The notes under the pieces were generated by a model. That model worked only from the letters and a program-made list of their open reading frames with translations. It was not told the origin of the DNA and ran no database searches. From the NCBI RefSeq assembly GCF_002915175.1, contig NZ_NXEJ01000006.1, positions 442,626 through 506,625 of the forward strand: DNA of 64,000 nt. The letters are read 5' to 3'. Shown piece by piece: positions 52,874 through 61,650 of this stretch (positions are counted from its first letter, which is position 1; each line of letters starts with the position of its first letter). Made by a program: the position numbers and the translations under genes. This DNA comes from Agrobacterium rosae (GTDB lineage Bacteria; Pseudomonadota; Alphaproteobacteria; Rhizobiales; Rhizobiaceae).

Positions 52874-53452
52874 ATGCCGTTTCGTCGCCGTAAACCCGTT
52901 GGACACCTTGAAAGACTGCGCGCCGTTCTGTGGCCGAGCATGGGCTTTCGCCGTTCGCTTCGTTATCTGAAGCTGAGGCTCGTGCGGCTGTCGGCATCTC
53001 CTTACTCCGTGGCGGCGGGTGTTGCGGTGGGTGTGGCAGTCGCATGGACGCCGTTTCTGGGCGTTCACATCATCATCGCCATGGCTCTCGCCTTTATCCT
53101 GCGCGCCAATCTGGTCGCCGCAGCCCTCGGCACGACATTCGCAAATCCACTGACATTCCCGCTCATCTGGGCGGCGACATGGGAACTCGGTCATGTCATC
53201 CTCGGGCGCAACAGCGATAGCGCGTCCTCACAGGTCGATTTTGCCGCCATGTTCAGCCACATGAACTTCCTGCATCTCTGGGCCCCGGTGCTGGAGCCGA
53301 TGACCATAGGTGCCATCATTCCCGGCGCGCTCTCTGCCATCGTCGCCTATTTCAGCGTTTACGCCGTCATTCGCGGGTTCAGGGCGCAAAAGCATCAGAT
53401 GCTGGCGCAGCAGATAGCCGACCGTAAATCCGCTTTGGGTGTTACCGAATGA
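52874..53452 (+). CDS. DUF2062-domain membrane protein
   Basis: A 192-residue protein with a basic N-terminus ([12 protein letters not shown]) and about three membrane helices (about residues 55-80, 90-110, 140-165). The segment [24 protein letters not shown] and the later [24 protein letters not shown] are typical of DUF2062, a membrane domain common in rhizobia and often found near acpS or lepB. Its stop overlaps the acpS start (ATGA), so the two are translationally coupled. Function is unknown. Confidence 0.9.
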   Translation: MPFRRRKPVGHLERLRAVLWPSMGFRRSLRYLKLRLVRLSASPYSVAAGVAVGVAVAWTPFLGVHIIIAMALAFILRANLVAAALGTTFANPLTFPLIWAATWELGHVILGRNSDSASSQVDFAAMFSHMNFLHLWAPVLEPMTIGAIIPGALSAIVAYFSVYAVIRGFRAQKHQMLAQQIADRKSALGVTE

Positions 53453-53853
53453 TCATAGGCATGGGCAGCGACCTCATCGATATCAGACGGATCGAAACCT
53501 CCATTTCACGCTTCGGCGATCGGTTCACCCATCGCTGCTTTACCGACGTCGAGCAGAAGAAGTCCGATGGCCGCAAGAACCGCGCGGCGTCTTACGCCAA
53601 GCGTTTCGCTGCCAAGGAGGCCTGTTCCAAGGCTTTGGGGACAGGGCTGGCGCAGGGCGTTTTCTGGAAAGACATGGGTGTCGTGAACCTGCCCAGCGGC
53701 AAGCCGACAATGCGGCTGACCAATGGCGCAGCGGAGCGTCTCGCTAAACTTTTGCCCGCCGGACATGAGGCGGTTATCCACCTTACCATCACCGATGAAT
53801 TTCCTTACGCGCAGGCGTTTGTGATCATCGAGGCGCTTCCAACCGCTAAATAA
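53449..53853 (+). CDS. acpS: Holo-[acyl-carrier-protein] synthase
   Basis: A 134-residue phosphopantetheinyl transferase that transfers the 4'-phosphopantetheine arm from CoA to apo-ACP, needed for fatty-acid synthesis. Signatures: [12 protein letters not shown] at residues 4-15 with the metal-binding Asp, [17 protein letters not shown] near 48-64 with the catalytic Glu, and the C-terminal AYAQAFVI. Its ATG overlaps the DUF2062 stop by 4 bp. It is followed by lepB in the usual rhizobial order. Confidence 0.96.
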   Translation: MIIGMGSDLIDIRRIETSISRFGDRFTHRCFTDVEQKKSDGRKNRAASYAKRFAAKEACSKALGTGLAQGVFWKDMGVVNLPSGKPTMRLTNGAAERLAKLLPAGHEAVIHLTITDEFPYAQAFVIIEALPTAK

Positions 53854-53974
53854 CGTCGAATTGCGCCGTTGTATCGGTTTTAGCCCCATTGCACATGATG
53901 GAACCGCTTCCCTTTGCCTTTGAAAGGTTCTAGAGAAGTCCGTCGAAAATGAAGAACGAGCAGGCAGGTCTTAA

Positions 53975-54721
53975 GTGTCCGAAAAAGCTGAAAAGAAGCA
54001 AAGCGCCCTCTGGGAAAACGTCAAGGTCATCGTGCAGGCGTTGCTGCTGGCAATGGTCATCCGCACCGTCCTTTTCCAGCCTTTCACCATCCCGTCCGGC
54101 TCCATGATGCCGACGCTGCTGGTCGGTGACTACCTGTTCGTCAACAAGTTCTCCTACGGCTATTCGAAATATTCGCTGCCGTTTTCGCCGAACCTATTCT
54201 CCGGACGCATTCTGCAGTTCAGCGAACCGAAGCGCGGCGATGTCGTCGTCTTCCGCCTGCCGCCAAATCCCGATGTCGATTACATCAAGCGCCTTGTCGG
54301 TCTGCCGGGTGACCGCATTCAGGTGACCAACGGCGTGCTTTTCGTTAACGGTCAGCCTGTTCCCAAGCAGCCGGATGGTGCCTTCACGTCCGACTACCGC
54401 GCTGATCCCGGTTCCAACGTTCCGGTTTTCCGCGAAACATTCGATAATGGCGTCACCTTCGACACGCTCGACCAGTCTCCGGACTCGCGTGGCGACAATA
54501 CCCGGGAATTCCTGGTCCCCGAAGGTCACTATTTCATGATGGGCGACAACCGCGACAACTCGCTGGATAGCCGTTTCGACGTCGGTTTCGTGCCTGCCGA
54601 AAACCTGATTGGCCGCGCAAGCGTCATCTTCTTCTCGCTCGGCAACGACACGCCATTCAGCCGCGTCTGGGATTGGCCCGCCAATATGCGTTGGGACCGC
54701 CTGTTCAAGGTTGTTAAATGA
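53975..54721 (+). CDS. lepB: Signal peptidase I
   Basis: A 248-residue membrane serine protease that removes Sec signal peptides outside the inner membrane. Catalytic Ser is in TIPSGSMMPTLLVGDYLFVNKFSYG near residue 40, and catalytic Lys in DYIKRLVGLPGDRIQV near 105; the box HYFMMGDNRDNSLDSRF near 185 is also conserved. One N-terminal helix (about residues 18-36) anchors it. The start is a GTG at 53975. Its last codons overlap the rnc start (ATGA at 54718), so lepB and rnc are coupled. Confidence 0.96.
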   Translation: MSEKAEKKQSALWENVKVIVQALLLAMVIRTVLFQPFTIPSGSMMPTLLVGDYLFVNKFSYGYSKYSLPFSPNLFSGRILQFSEPKRGDVVVFRLPPNPDVDYIKRLVGLPGDRIQVTNGVLFVNGQPVPKQPDGAFTSDYRADPGSNVPVFRETFDNGVTFDTLDQSPDSRGDNTREFLVPEGHYFMMGDNRDNSLDSRFDVGFVPAENLIGRASVIFFSLGNDTPFSRVWDWPANMRWDRLFKVVK

Positions 54722-55437
54722 GCAAGGTCAAGTCGCTTTCGGCGGATGAAATCGGCCGTCTGGAAGCCCTTATCGGATATGAATTCAAGGAAAAGGCCCG
54801 GCTCGACCGGGCCTTGACCCATGCAAGCGCCAGTGCCGGAAAGACCGGAAATTACGAGCGTCTGGAGTTTCTGGGCGACCGTGTGCTGGGCCTGTGCGTG
54901 GCCGAACTGTTGTTCACGACGTTCCGCAACGCCACCGAAGGCGAGCTTTCCGTGCGGCTGAACCAACTGGTCAGTGCCGAATCCTGCGCCGCCATTGCCG
55001 ACGAGATGGGCCTGCACCTGTTCATCCGCACCGGTGCCGACGTCAAGAAACTGACCGGCAAGGCGATGTTGAACGTGCGCGCCGATGTGGTCGAAAGCCT
55101 GATTGCGGCCATTTACATCGATGGCGGTCTGGAGGCTGGACGCGCCTTTATTTTGAAATACTGGAACAAGCGCGCCACCCGCGTGGATGCCGGGCGGCGT
55201 GATGCCAAGACCGAATTGCAGGAATGGGCGCATGCGAAATTCGCAACGACCCCGCATTACAGGATTGACGACCGCACCGGACCGGACCACGATCCAAGCT
55301 TCACGGTGACGGTGGAGGTACCCGGCGTTAAGCCGGAAACGGGCGTTGATCGCTCCAAGCGCGCCGCCGAGCAGGTTGCAGCGACGAAATTATTGGAACG
55401 CGAAGGCGTTTGGCAGAAATCATCTGCCGCAAATTGA
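54718..55437 (+). CDS. rnc: Ribonuclease III
   Basis: A 239-residue double-stranded-RNA nuclease. The catalytic signature ERLEFLGDRVLGL lies near residues 46-58, and a second acidic site in DVVESLIAAIYIDGG near 123-137. The C-terminal dsRNA-binding domain (DAKTELQEWAHAKFATTPHYRI onward, ending AAEQVAATKLL) is complete. It processes rRNA and sRNA/mRNA duplexes. It overlaps lepB by 4 bp at the start and is followed by era 11 bp later. Confidence 0.97.
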   Translation: MSKVKSLSADEIGRLEALIGYEFKEKARLDRALTHASASAGKTGNYERLEFLGDRVLGLCVAELLFTTFRNATEGELSVRLNQLVSAESCAAIADEMGLHLFIRTGADVKKLTGKAMLNVRADVVESLIAAIYIDGGLEAGRAFILKYWNKRATRVDAGRRDAKTELQEWAHAKFATTPHYRIDDRTGPDHDPSFTVTVEVPGVKPETGVDRSKRAAEQVAATKLLEREGVWQKSSAAN

Positions 55438-55448
55438 TTGGATACCCC

Positions 55449-56396
55449 ATGACTGAACATGAAATCGACGCCACGCCGTCAGAAGAAACCGTTGAAACCC
55501 GGCCGACCCATTCTGGCTTCGTTGCGCTGATCGGCCCCACCAATGCGGGCAAGTCGACGCTGGTCAACCATCTCGTCGGCGCCAAGGTTTCCATCGTCAG
55601 CCACAAGGTGCAGACGACTCGCGCCGTCATGCGCGGCATCGCCATCCACAACAATGCCCAGATCGTTTTCATGGACACGCCCGGTATCTTCAAGCCGCGC
55701 CGTCGTCTGGACCGCGCCATGGTCACATCCGCATGGGGTGGTGCCAAGGACGCCGACATCATTCTGCTGCTGATCGATAGCGAGCGCGGTCTGAAGGGCG
55801 ATGCACAGACCATCCTCGAAGGCCTGAAGGACGTGAAGCAGACGAAAATTCTCTGCCTCAACAAGATCGATCAGGTCCAGCGCGAGGATCTGCTGAAGCT
55901 GGCGTCTGCTGCAAACGAGATCGTCAATTTCGACCGCACCTTCATGATTTCTGCGACCAATGGTTCGGGTTGCGACGATCTGATGAACTATCTGTCGGAT
56001 GAACTGCCGCAGGGCCCGTGGTATTACCCGGAAGACCAGATTTCCGATCTTCCCATGCGCCAGCTCGCTGCCGAAATTACCCGTGAAAAGCTGTTTCTAC
56101 GTCTGCATCAGGAGCTTCCTTACGCTTCGCACGTGGAAACGGAAACGTGGGAAGAGCGCAAGGACGGCTCTGTTCGCATCGAGCAGGTCATCTATGTCGA
56201 GCGCGAAAGCCAGAAGAAGATCGCTCTTGGCAAGAACGGCGATGCCATCAAGGCCATCTCGTCATCTTCGCGCAAGGAACTGTCTGCCATTCTCGAGCAG
56301 ACCGTACACCTCATCCTGTTTGTGAAGGTGCGCGAGAATTGGGGCGATGACCCGGAACGTTTCCGTGAAATGGGTCTGGAGTTTCCGCGGAACTGA
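55449..56396 (+). CDS. era: GTPase Era
   Basis: A 315-residue GTPase that helps 16S rRNA maturation. G1 is ALIGPTNAGKSTLVNHLVG near residues 25-43, G3 DTPGIF near 77, G4 NKID near 138, and the C-terminal KH domain holds HVETETWEERKDG and KNGDAIKAISSSSRKEL. The ATG at 55449 is chosen because the family begins there; an earlier frame start (55410) overlaps rnc. The usual rnc-era-recO order is interrupted here by two regulatory genes before recO. Confidence 0.96.
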   Translation: MTEHEIDATPSEETVETRPTHSGFVALIGPTNAGKSTLVNHLVGAKVSIVSHKVQTTRAVMRGIAIHNNAQIVFMDTPGIFKPRRRLDRAMVTSAWGGAKDADIILLLIDSERGLKGDAQTILEGLKDVKQTKILCLNKIDQVQREDLLKLASAANEIVNFDRTFMISATNGSGCDDLMNYLSDELPQGPWYYPEDQISDLPMRQLAAEITREKLFLRLHQELPYASHVETETWEERKDGSVRIEQVIYVERESQKKIALGKNGDAIKAISSSSRKELSAILEQTVHLILFVKVRENWGDDPERFREMGLEFPRN

Positions 56397-56473
56397 CTGT
56401 CCACGGCGGAGCCGGTTCGGTTTCCGGGTGAATGCTCTGATAACCTTATCGATTTCGTTGTTTATGGATCCTC

Positions 56474-57226
56474 ATGTCGCCCAAGAAGCCGAACGGAATG
56501 TCGACCACGCCTTGCGAACAGTGTCCTTTGCGTGGTCTCAAATATTTCCGTGACTTCACGCCCCCGGAGCTGGATTTCGTATCGCGCTTCAAAACCGGTG
56601 AACTTTCGGTGGAGCCGGGTGCCATCGTGCTGATGGAGGGTTCTCACAGCGCGCATCTTTATACGATTCTGCAAGGCTGGGGTTTTCGCTACAAAACGCT
56701 GGAAGATGGCCGCCGCCAGATCCTCAATTATCTGATGCCGGGCGATCTCGTCGGCTTGCAGGGAACGGTGATGGGGGAGATGCAGCACTCCGTCGAGGCT
56801 CTGTCTCCGATCACGCTGTGCGTCTTCGAGCGCGGGCGGCTGAACAGCCTTTTCGGCGATCATCCCTCGCTTGCCTATGACATCACCTGGATTGCCGCGA
56901 GCGAAGAACGCATGCTCGACAATCACTTGCTCAGCATTGGCCGGCGCACGGCGTTGGAGCGGGCGGCCTATCTTCTGGCGTTTCTTTACAACAAGGCGAT
57001 CAGGGTAGGGCTTCTGGAAAAGAACGGCCCCATTCCCGTGACGCAGCAGCATGTTGCCGATACGCTCGGACTGTCCATCGTTCACACCAACAAGACGTTG
57101 CGCAAGCTCGCGGATCGGGAATTGATTCGCTGGACGGACAAGGGCTGCATCGTGCTGGATGACACAGGTCTGGCCCAAACAGCAGGCTGGGATCCAGATT
57201 CTCGCAATGCCAGGCCATTTATTTAG
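56474..57226 (+). CDS. Crp/Fnr-family transcriptional regulator
   Basis: A 250-residue protein: a cyclic-nucleotide-binding-like N-terminal domain (ELSVEPGAIVLMEGSHSAHLYTILQG, then DGRRQILNYLMPGDLVGLQG) and a C-terminal winged helix with the recognition segment VTQQHVADTLGLSIVHTNKTLRKL near 195-218. N-terminal cysteines occur as CEQCPLR, and one more Cys lies at LCVFERG; this is too few for a typical four-ligand FNR 4Fe-4S cluster. The start may be the ATG at 56474 or one 8 codons later (56498). It lies between era and the lone receiver gene; targets are unknown. Confidence 0.9.
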   Translation: MSPKKPNGMSTTPCEQCPLRGLKYFRDFTPPELDFVSRFKTGELSVEPGAIVLMEGSHSAHLYTILQGWGFRYKTLEDGRRQILNYLMPGDLVGLQGTVMGEMQHSVEALSPITLCVFERGRLNSLFGDHPSLAYDITWIAASEERMLDNHLLSIGRRTALERAAYLLAFLYNKAIRVGLLEKNGPIPVTQQHVADTLGLSIVHTNKTLRKLADRELIRWTDKGCIVLDDTGLAQTAGWDPDSRNARPFI

Positions 57227-57340
57227 ATATTTCTGATGTAATCCCGTTCCTTTTTGATATGTCTTTTTTAAATGACGCAGTCAGGCCGATCTGCGATGTG
57301 ATAGGAATTGGTTCTGTGAATGTTCACGGATTTTTTTGAT

Positions 57341-57357
57341 GCTACGGTGTCCGTAGC
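57341..57357. promoter_or_regulatory. Short GCTACGG hairpin before the receiver gene
   Basis: GCTACGG-tgt-CCGTAGC forms a perfect 7-bp stem 17 bp before the receiver start. It lies in its leader or promoter and might be a small operator or mRNA hairpin. Confidence 0.3.
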
Positions 57358-57373
57358 CAGAGAAAGATAAAAT

Positions 57374-57727
57374 ATGTTGCCTCAACGGGTTCTCATCGTG
57401 GAGGACGAGTATCTGGTTGCAATGGATGTGGAGACGTCTCTTCAGTCCATGGGCGTAGAAACCATCGATATCGCGACCACATTGCTACAAGCCAAGGAAT
57501 CCCTGCTGCGGGAGAAGCCGGATTGCGTGCTTCTCGATGTCAGCCTTTCGGATGGGACGAGCTATGAGCTTGCGCGTCATTTGAGGGAGTATTCGATTCC
57601 CTTCGGCTTCGTCAGCGGGTACGGAGATACCAGCGGTTTCCCGCCTGATTTTGCGGAGTGCCATCTTTTGGATAAGCCTTTCGGCGAGATGGAGTTGAGG
57701 GCGTTCGTCACGAAGATCATGGCGTAA
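57374..57727 (+). CDS. Stand-alone response-regulator receiver protein
   Basis: A 117-residue single receiver domain: acidic pocket VLIVEDEYLVAMD, phosphorylation site in CVLLDVSLSDG (D about residue 56), FVSGYG with the conserved Ser, and LDKPFGEMEL with Lys about 103. No output domain follows, so it works as a phospho-relay or by binding a partner, like those of HWE-kinase pathways. The family resembles FixJ-type receivers of rhizobia. It lies between the Crp/Fnr gene and recO. Kinase partner is not known. Confidence 0.92.
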   Translation: MLPQRVLIVEDEYLVAMDVETSLQSMGVETIDIATTLLQAKESLLREKPDCVLLDVSLSDGTSYELARHLREYSIPFGFVSGYGDTSGFPPDFAECHLLDKPFGEMELRAFVTKIMA

Positions 57728-57797
57728 CGAAACCGAGCGCTCTTGCACCGTAGCTGATACAGTATGGTTTGAATCGGCATATTGAGCGAAACATTCC

Positions 57798-58535
57798 ATG
57801 CAGTGGCAGGACGATGCAATTATTCTGGGCGTAAAGCGTCACGGCGAAACAAGCGTTATTGCCGAGCTGATGACGCGAACGCGTGGACGCTATCTCGGCC
57901 TTGTCCGCTCCGGGCGCTCGCGCAGCATGCAGCCGGTGCTTCAGCCCGGCAACCGGGTTGATGTCACGTGGCGGGCGCGCCTGGACGATCACCTGGGTGA
58001 ATACCGCATAGAGCCGGTGCAATTGCGTGCTGCGCAGCTCATGGAAACGGCAACTGCCGTTTACGGCGTGCAGGCCATGGCCGCATTGCTGCGCCTGTTG
58101 CCGGAGCGTGATCCGCATCCCCATTTGTTCGAGGCGCTGGACGTTATTCTCGACAATCTGTCTGACCCTGCCGATGCCGGTGAGCTATTCGTTCGTTTCG
58201 AGCTGGCAGTGCTTGATGATTTGGGTTTCGGGCTGGACCTGAAGGAATGTGCGGCAACCGGACTGCGCAGCGATCTCGTCTATGTATCGCCGAAAACGGG
58301 CAGGGCGGTGTGCCGCACTGCAGGCGCGCCCTATGCCGACCGGATGCTGGCATTGCCGCCGTTTTTGAGTGCGGAACACTCCAAGGCCGCCGATAGCGAA
58401 AGCCTCGCGGCGGCCTTCCGCCTGACGGCGCATTTTCTCAACCGGCATGTCTACGAGCCGCGTGGCCTCAACGAAAACTCCACCCGTGATGGTTTCGTGC
58501 AGGCGGCCCTGAAGGCGCTGGACAAGGCTGGCTGA
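57798..58535 (+). CDS. recO: DNA repair protein RecO
   Basis: A 245-residue protein of the RecFOR recombination pathway. The N-terminal OB-fold begins [42 protein letters not shown], the standard alphaproteobacterial RecO start, and the helical C-terminus includes LPPFL and [15 protein letters not shown], a family signature. It binds single-stranded DNA and SSB to load RecA. It is the last gene of the plus-strand block; an MFS gene is convergent 10 bp later. Confidence 0.96.
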   Translation: MQWQDDAIILGVKRHGETSVIAELMTRTRGRYLGLVRSGRSRSMQPVLQPGNRVDVTWRARLDDHLGEYRIEPVQLRAAQLMETATAVYGVQAMAALLRLLPERDPHPHLFEALDVILDNLSDPADAGELFVRFELAVLDDLGFGLDLKECAATGLRSDLVYVSPKTGRAVCRTAGAPYADRMLALPPFLSAEHSKAADSESLAAAFRLTAHFLNRHVYEPRGLNENSTRDGFVQAALKALDKAG

Positions 58536-58544
58536 ATGAAAGCT

Positions 58545-59768
58545 TCAGGCCATTGCCGGCCTAAACACCGGGCGTTCCTCGATCGGCCAATGCACGACGG
58601 CGGCAAACAGGCCCATCACGACACCCAGCCACCATACGACATCGTAAGAACCGAGCTTGTCATAGAGAAAGCCGCCCAGCCAAACGCCGAGGAACGAGCC
58701 GATCTGGTGCGACAGAAACACGACGCCGCCCAGCATGCCGAGGTGGCGCGTGCCGAACATGATGGCGACGAGGCCGTTTGTCGGCGGCACGGTGGAAAGC
58801 CACAGAATGCCCATCACGGCCGCAAAAATGATGACCGATGTGGGTGATTGCGGCAGCAACAGAAACGCGGTGACCGCAATCGAGCGGCCGATATAGATAT
58901 AGGCGAGGAGGTAGGGCTTGGAATAACGCTGGGCGATGAAGCCCGCGGCCAGCGAGCCTGCAATGTTGAAGAAGCCGATCAAAGCCATGGCGATGACGGC
59001 ATAACGTGGTTCGATGCCGATATCGCCGAGATAGGCGGGGAAATGTGCGGTGATGAAGGCAACCTGAAAGCCGCAGACGAGAAAGCCGGTGGCCAGCAGC
59101 AGATAGCTTTTATGGCCCAGCGCTTCCTTCAAAGCCTGTGCCGCCGTCTGCTGAAACTGCGCCTTGGACTGCGTGCCGGATGACGAATTGCCCCGCAACG
59201 GCCATGCCAGCAACGGCACGATCAACATCATCGCCGCCAGCCAGACAAGACTGTCAGACCATCCATAGGTGGAGATTAGACCCTGGCTGATCGGCGCAAA
59301 GACGAACATGCCAGCAGAACCCGCAGCGGTGCCGATGCCAAACGCCATGGAGCGCTGCTCCGGCGTCACATGCCGGGCAAAGGCAGAGAGAATGACGCTG
59401 AACGAACCCGCTGCGATGCCAAGCCCGACAAGAACGCCGCCACCCAGATCCAGCCACAGCGGCGATGTGCCAACCGACATGCAGACAAGTCCAGCCGCAT
59501 AGATCAGGCCAGACAGCACCAGCACGCGGCCCGTTCCGTATTTATCCGCCAGCGCCCCGAAAAATGGCTGGCCAAGACCCCAGAACAGGTTCTGCAACGC
59601 CATGGCAAAACCGAAGGTGGAGCGGTCCCAACCCGTATCCGCCAGCATGGGCAACTGAAAGAAACCCATGGCCGAACGCGGCCCGAAGGTCAGAACGGCA
59701 ATCAGCGAGCCAGCAACAATGATCAGCCATGGCATACGGCTTGTAGACGGGGTGGCGATTTGGGACAC
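58545..59768 (-). CDS. MFS transporter, OFA/MCT-like
   Basis: A 407-residue protein with 12 predicted membrane helices. Segments such as GPRSAMGFFQLPMLADTGWDRSTFGFAMALQNL and LSHQIGSFLGVWLGGFLYDKLGSYD are typical of the oxalate/formate antiporter-like and monocarboxylate branch of the major facilitator superfamily. A monocarboxylate substrate is possible but not shown. The start is a GTG at 59768, with GGAGAG upstream. It is convergent with recO, and a RIME element lies upstream of it. Confidence 0.88.
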   Translation of the reverse strand: MSQIATPSTSRMPWLIIVAGSLIAVLTFGPRSAMGFFQLPMLADTGWDRSTFGFAMALQNLFWGLGQPFFGALADKYGTGRVLVLSGLIYAAGLVCMSVGTSPLWLDLGGGVLVGLGIAAGSFSVILSAFARHVTPEQRSMAFGIGTAAGSAGMFVFAPISQGLISTYGWSDSLVWLAAMMLIVPLLAWPLRGNSSSGTQSKAQFQQTAAQALKEALGHKSYLLLATGFLVCGFQVAFITAHFPAYLGDIGIEPRYAVIAMALIGFFNIAGSLAAGFIAQRYSKPYLLAYIYIGRSIAVTAFLLLPQSPTSVIIFAAVMGILWLSTVPPTNGLVAIMFGTRHLGMLGGVVFLSHQIGSFLGVWLGGFLYDKLGSYDVVWWLGVVMGLFAAVVHWPIEERPVFRPAMA

Positions 59769-59895
59769 GGGATTTCTCTCCAGACAGGAAACGAATATTA
59801 CCTTTTGCCGAAGTGTTTCGCCAACGACTTTTCTTGACGGGGATATAAGCGGGTTTGATGGGTGGGGTCGCGGCAGAGTTTACGGTTGAGTATGC

Positions 59896-60059
59896 GGCTT
59901 ACCCCCCTCTGTCCTGCCGGACATCTCCCCCACAGGTGGGGAGATCAACTCGTTGAGACCTCTCGCCCATCTTGACGGCGGCGGAGATCGAGGAGCAAGC
60001 GTCTAGCCAATCTCCCTCCTTGTGGGGGAGATGTCCGGCAGGACAGAGGGGGGTAAGCC
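59896..60059. repeat. RIME-like intergenic mosaic element, copy 2
   Basis: The left arm GGCTTACCCCCCTCTGTCC and right arm GGACAGAGGGGGGTAAGCC are perfect complements, and the inner TGCCGGACATCTCCC / GGGAGATGTCCGGCA arms match too. The middle (~70 bp) is variable. Arms agree closely with copy 1 at 10156-10338. It lies in the 336-bp gap between an MFS gene and the MOSC gene; no gene is seen in that gap. Confidence 0.85.
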
Positions 60060-60104
60060 CCACACTCTGACATTCCCTATAATCGCTTACGAACATAAAC
60101 GCTC

Positions 60105-60947
60105 TCACCGCCGCTTAAATGCCCACCCCTCCACGCGCTCCTCCACAACCCTCGCCATATCCCCCACAGCAATCGATCCTTCCCCGCGCGGCGTCACGTT
60201 CCAGCCGAAGAGCGGGCCGGGGACGCGGCGGTCGGCGGACATGCGTAGGCGGCCCATGGCTTTCATGGGGGAGGGTACGTCGCGGGAGCCGGTGGTTTGA
60301 TCCTGCGTGGTCATGATACAGCGGGCGCAGGGTTTGACGAGGTCGAAGCGGATGCCGTTGATCTCGAGCGCCGCCCAGCGGTCTTCTGCCCAGGGCTCAT
60401 CGGTTTCCAGCACGATATTGGGGCGGAAGCGTTCCATGCCGACATGGTCTTCGCCATTAGCGGCCATGTTCTCGTTGAGTGCGGCAAGAGATGCCGTGGT
60501 GGTGACGAGGATCTGGTAGCCATCCGCGAAGGTAACCGGCGTGTCGTTGCCGGTCCATTCGACGCTGGCGCTTCGGCGTGACTGCGCATCGAAGAAGGCC
60601 AGCTTTACATCCCGCCCAAGCCAGCCGGATAGGGTGCTATTGACCTCATCGGTCGCAACGGCGGCATCCACCACGGATTTCCACACGGTCGCATGGATGC
60701 GGGCATTGGAGGGTTCAGCGTTGACCTGGCCTTTGCCATCGACCGAGAGATGAAAACCGTTCTGCTCAGCCCTGACGTTGATCGTGGCGATTTGCGGCAG
60801 TTCGCGCTGGGTGATGAATTGGCCGGATGGATCGACCAGCATGGCGCGGCGGTCGCCCGGCAGGCCCTCGGCGCTGATAGGGCTTTCTGTCAGCGAAATG
60901 CCGCGCGCGCTTTTCAGCGGGTAGATGTTGAGTTCGGTAATGCGCAT
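60105..60947 (-). CDS. MOSC-domain protein (YcbX/mARC-like)
   Basis: A 280-residue protein with the MOSC N-terminal beta-barrel (ITELNIYPLKSARGISL, then GLPGDRRAMLVDPSGQFITQRE) and a MOSC domain with LVKPCARCIMTTQDQTTG near 210, where the Cys that binds molybdenum in YcbX/mARC proteins sits, and the C-terminal GWNVTPRGEGSIAVGD. It reduces N-hydroxylated compounds in relatives. No ferredoxin domain is fused, so a separate electron donor is needed. The ATG at 60947 has GAGG upstream; an ATG at 60959 would overlap the HD gene by 4 bp, so the two genes are coupled. Confidence 0.9.
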   Translation of the reverse strand: MRITELNIYPLKSARGISLTESPISAEGLPGDRRAMLVDPSGQFITQRELPQIATINVRAEQNGFHLSVDGKGQVNAEPSNARIHATVWKSVVDAAVATDEVNSTLSGWLGRDVKLAFFDAQSRRSASVEWTGNDTPVTFADGYQILVTTTASLAALNENMAANGEDHVGMERFRPNIVLETDEPWAEDRWAALEINGIRFDLVKPCARCIMTTQDQTTGSRDVPSPMKAMGRLRMSADRRVPGPLFGWNVTPRGEGSIAVGDMARVVEERVEGWAFKRR

Positions 60948-60955
60948 CATGGGCC

Positions 60956-61597
60956 TCATATCTCGTCCAGAAACAGGTCGAGCACCTGTTTCAGCCGCTC
61001 ATGCCGTTCCTTGGCGATCTGCCGTCCGGTTTCGGTCTGGAAACCGTCTGCCAGCTTGAACAGCTTGTTTTCGAAATGGTCGATGGCAAAACGCCGGTCG
61101 TCAAGCGGGCGGTTTTTTGCCAGCGGATCGGCGGGATCGTAAAGGGCCGAGCCCATACGCCCGGCGATGTAGAAACAGCGCGCCGCACCCACCATGCCGA
61201 TGGCATCCAGCCGGTCCGCATCCTGAAGGATTTTCGCCTCCAGCGTTTGCGGGGTGATATTGGCCGAAAAACTGTGGGTCAGAATGGCGTGGGCGACGGC
61301 CTGGATATCCGCGTCATCCCAGCCGAGTTCACGCAGAATACCGGAGGCTTTTTCCGCTGCCAATCGTGAGGCTTGCGCGCGCAGCGGCGAGTTCTTTTCC
61401 ACGGCCACGCAGTCATGCAGCAAAACGCTGGCCGCCAGGACTGTGCCATTGCCGCCTTCCTGCGCGTGAATGCGCAGGGCATTGCGGAACACGCGGTGGA
61501 TATGCGCCAGATCATGCGAGCCGTCGTCGCCTTCCGCCGCATGCGGTATCAGCGTTTCGGCAAGCTGTTCGTAAGGCGCAAAGGCTTGTGCCTGCAT
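60956..61597 (-). CDS. HD-domain phosphohydrolase
   Basis: A 213-residue HD-superfamily protein. Metal ligands are seen as HDLAHIHRVFRNAL (near residue 30), the HD doublet in LLHDCVAVEKNSPLR near 60, and a later ILQDADRLDAIGMVGAARCF near 130. It resembles YedJ/YpgQ-type small metal-dependent nucleotide or phosphate-ester hydrolases. Its stop is adjacent to, and may overlap, the start of the MOSC gene, so they form an operon. Substrate unknown. Confidence 0.92.
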   Translation of the reverse strand: MQAQAFAPYEQLAETLIPHAAEGDDGSHDLAHIHRVFRNALRIHAQEGGNGTVLAASVLLHDCVAVEKNSPLRAQASRLAAEKASGILRELGWDDADIQAVAHAILTHSFSANITPQTLEAKILQDADRLDAIGMVGAARCFYIAGRMGSALYDPADPLAKNRPLDDRRFAIDHFENKLFKLADGFQTETGRQIAKERHERLKQVLDLFLDEI

Positions 61598-61650
61598 GTG
61601 ATTCCCCCGTCTCGACGGTTGCTTTTAAGACGCGGGCAAAGCAGGCGCAA

